Shown here: positions 62,536 to 64,000 of the stretch, piece after piece
Position numbering within the stretch: the first letter of the stretch is position 1
How the letters are laid out: each line of letters begins with the position of its first letter
Source of the DNA: Micromonospora chaiyaphumensis
GTDB taxonomy: Bacteria > Actinomycetota > Actinomycetes > Mycobacteriales > Micromonosporaceae
Reading direction: 5' to 3'
DNA length: 64,000 nucleotides
Assembly: GCF_900091435.1 (NCBI RefSeq)
Contig: NZ_FMCS01000012.1
Span: forward strand, 62,001-126,000
The notes under the pieces: model-generated
Seen by the model: the letters and a program-made list of their open reading frames with translations, nothing else
What the model was told of the DNA's origin: nothing
Database searches by the model: none
Translations under genes and position numbers: made by a program

Positions 62536-62847
62536 GTGGGCAACCGGTTCAGCTTCTCCGACGAGGCGTTGGCCAACCTGCGGGTCTACGACGTCACGCC
62601 CGGGGAAGTCTGGGAGGCCCTGCACAGCACACGGCGGGTCATCCGGCACCTCGGGGACGACGTCATGGTGGTCTACGCGACCGACCACCGGGGGCGGCGC
62701 CTCGCGGTGCTGCTGGCCGAGGCCGACGGCACCGACAACGACTGGGACATCCTCTCCGCCCGCGAACTGAGCGACGTCGAGGCCAAGCGCTACGACGACG
62801 CGGTGCGGAGGTCACGCCGACGAGGAGGCGGTCACGATGCACCGTAA
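62536..62847 (+). CDS. BrnT-like toxin of a type II toxin-antitoxin pair
   Basis: 103 residues. RFSFSDEALANLRVYDVTPGEVWEAL, DDVMVVYATDHRGRRLAVLLAE and DWDILSARELSDVEAKRYDDA give the small alpha-beta fold of BrnT/RelE-like RNases, with the 'SAR' segment near the C-terminus as in BrnT. The downstream overlapping ribbon-helix-helix gene supports a toxin-antitoxin module. Family assignment is by pattern, so moderate. The toxin-first order matches brnTA. Confidence 0.75.
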   Translation: MGNRFSFSDEALANLRVYDVTPGEVWEALHSTRRVIRHLGDDVMVVYATDHRGRRLAVLLAEADGTDNDWDILSARELSDVEAKRYDDAVRRSRRRGGGHDAP

Positions 62848-63148
62848 CGAGGCGACGAAGCGGTTCCACGACGGCGGCGACGCGCTCGCCGACCTGATCG
62901 ACGAGACGCAGCCCGCGGAGCTGCCCACCCCCGACACCGACGTGCCCATGGTCAGCCGCTCGGTGCGCCTCCCGCTGGATACGTACGAGCGGGTCCGGGC
63001 GGCCGCCGAGACGCGCGGCATCGGGGTGACCACCCTCATGCGCCAGTGGATCGAGGCCGGTCTGGCCGACCTCGACGACTCGGCCACCGTCTCCCTGGCC
63101 GACGTGCGCCGGGCCCTGGCCGCGCTGTCCCGCCCCACCGCCGCCTGA
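62837..63148 (+). CDS. Ribbon-helix-helix antitoxin-like protein
   Basis: 103 residues. After an acidic N-terminus (about 1-35) comes VSRSVRLPLDTYERVRAAAETRGIG...LMRQWIEAGL, a typical CopG/RHH DNA-binding domain. GAGGAGG precedes the ATG, and the gene overlaps the toxin by 11 bases. It probably neutralises the toxin and autoregulates the pair. Confidence 0.82.
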   Translation: MHRNEATKRFHDGGDALADLIDETQPAELPTPDTDVPMVSRSVRLPLDTYERVRAAAETRGIGVTTLMRQWIEAGLADLDDSATVSLADVRRALAALSRPTAA

Positions 63149-63151
63149 GCG

Positions 63152-64000
63152 TCAGGCCTCCGGGCCGCTGCTCTCCGGCCCCGTCCGCCCCAGCGGGGAG
63201 GCCGACATCTCCCGTGGGCGACCCCGGCTGCGCCGCGCGTCCAGCAGCGCCACCACGGCCAGCACGGCGGCCACCAGCCACAGGGCCCGCACGGCGGGAC
63301 CGTGCGCCAGCAGCGGCACGAGCAGGAGCAGCACGCCGGCGCCGAGGATCCGGGGCAGCGAGACGCGCCCGAAGATCTCGTACTCGAAGCGGGCCCGGCC
63401 GGCCAGGAAGATCAGCGGACCACCCACCACGAAGAGCAGCAGGCTCGGGTCGGACCGGTGGAACGGCTCGGCGATGACCACCTCGTAGCCGACCGCCGCC
63501 GTGAGCACGCCGAGCACGATGACCAGGTGGGTGATCGTGGCCGACGTGCCGAGCCGGCCCGGCACGGGCGCCAGCCGCAGCGCCTCGGCCAGCAGGTGCC
63601 CGGCCCGGTGGAAGTAGATCCGCCAGAGCAGCGCGGTGGTGACGAAGGCGACCACGAAGGCGCCCGCGCCCTCGCCGGAGAACTTCTCGCCGCTGTAGGT
63701 GACCCCGATGACCAGGATGGACTCGCCCAGCGAGATGAGGAAGATCTGCTGGTAGCGCTCGGCCAGGTGCTCGCCGGCGATCCGCCAGCCGAGGATCGGC
63801 GAGGAGCCGAGCCGGGGCAGCGGCCAGCCGGTGAACAGGGCGGCGTAGTCGACGATCAGCGCGAGCGCCCAGAGCGGCAGGCGCGTGTCGTCCGGGCCCA
63901 GCGCCCCGGCCAGCCAGAGCGGCGCGGTCGCCGCCGCCCAGGCAGCCAGCCGGAGCGGGACCAGCCGCCGTGGGTGGCCGTGCAGCGCGGCGGCGATCAC
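63152..64000 (-). CDS. Low-temperature-requirement A (LtrA) family membrane protein, 5' end outside window
   Basis: 282 residues to the edge, open at the N-terminus. At least seven helices are seen. The LtrA core is present: EHLAERYQQIFLISLGESILVIG, LLWRIYFHRAGHLLAEA and GGPLIFLAGRARFEYEIFGRVS. Family members are about 380-420 residues, so roughly the first 100-130 are missing. Its role in cold growth is known only from Listeria by name. Convergent with the antitoxin gene, 3 bases apart. Confidence 0.9.
   Translation of the reverse strand: MIAAALHGHPRRLVPLRLAAWAAATAPLWLAGALGPDDTRLPLWALALIVDYAALFTGWPLPRLGSSPILGWRIAGEHLAERYQQIFLISLGESILVIGVTYSGEKFSGEGAGAFVVAFVTTALLWRIYFHRAGHLLAEALRLAPVPGRLGTSATITHLVIVLGVLTAAVGYEVVIAEPFHRSDPSLLLFVVGGPLIFLAGRARFEYEIFGRVSLPRILGAGVLLLLVPLLAHGPAVRALWLVAAVLAVVALLDARRSRGRPREMSASPLGRTGPESSGPEA

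Overview
The window is about 64 kb of very GC-rich actinobacterial chromosome with dense coding, many GTG starts, 4-bp ATGA/GTGA overlaps and many lineage-typical DUF genes (DUF3000, 3039, 3093, 3099, 3159, 3710, 4193, 7455). The gene order hemE-DUF3000-RNase D-fadA-fadB-dxs and dut-DUF3710-OB-DUF3159-trkA-trkA-APC transporter-TrmA is that of the Actinomycetia. Family preferences suggest Micromonosporaceae (Micromonospora-like); this is inference, as there is no rRNA in the window.

Layout. 0-5.6 kb: two coupled FtsX-type permeases, the first cut by the window edge. 5.7-8.4 kb: stand-alone LigD polymerase domain divergent from msrB, a lone CBM48 protein, a Cys-rich mini-protein and an ElaA-like acetyltransferase. 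8.5-9.6 kb: secreted AA10 LPMO with CBM2. 9.7-12.9 kb: hemE-hemY-hemQ of the coproporphyrin-dependent heme route. 13-17.8 kb: DUF3000, two membrane proteins with long Pro-rich cytoplasmic tails (one an HtrA-like protease) and RNase D. 17.9-21.1 kb: fadA-fadB beta-oxidation pair. 21.4-28.9 kb: another Tyr/Gly/Gln-rich single-pass protein, a VOC protein, a secreted beta-propeller/malectin protein, an OmpR-type two-component system and a C39-like protein.

28.9-38.4 kb is the most unusual block: two sibling membrane-anchored beta-propellers, three paralogous polytopic GT-C-like proteins and a lipoprotein, which looks like a cell-envelope module of unknown chemistry. 38.5-40.3 kb holds a small secreted protein and a lower-GC GNAT/HEAT-immunity-like pair with large hairpins, probably an acquired patch.

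40.4-48.4 kb returns to core genes: dxs; anmK, broken by a single-base deletion in a short C-run; a TrmA/RlmD-type RNA methyltransferase; and a KimA-like APC transporter divergent from two TrkA/RCK proteins, a likely potassium uptake unit. 48.4-57 kb: DUF3159, OB-fold protein, DUF3710, dut, DUF3093, an EcsC-like membrane protein, DUF4193, a LytR_C protein, an inositol monophosphatase-family protein, the principal sigma factor and a DUF7455 protein. 57.3-64 kb: a superfamily-2 helicase, a TRIC/UPF0126 channel, DUF3039, psuG-psuK, DUF3099, a BrnT/BrnA-like toxin-antitoxin pair and an LtrA protein cut by the right edge.

Two patterns run through the window. At least eleven genes have a TANNNT -10 box placed so that transcription would begin at the start codon (leaderless mRNAs). 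Four of the long extragenic inverted repeats begin and end in GATC, unlike the ordinary GC-rich terminators. I saw no tRNA, rRNA, CRISPR array, insertion sequence or prophage gene.
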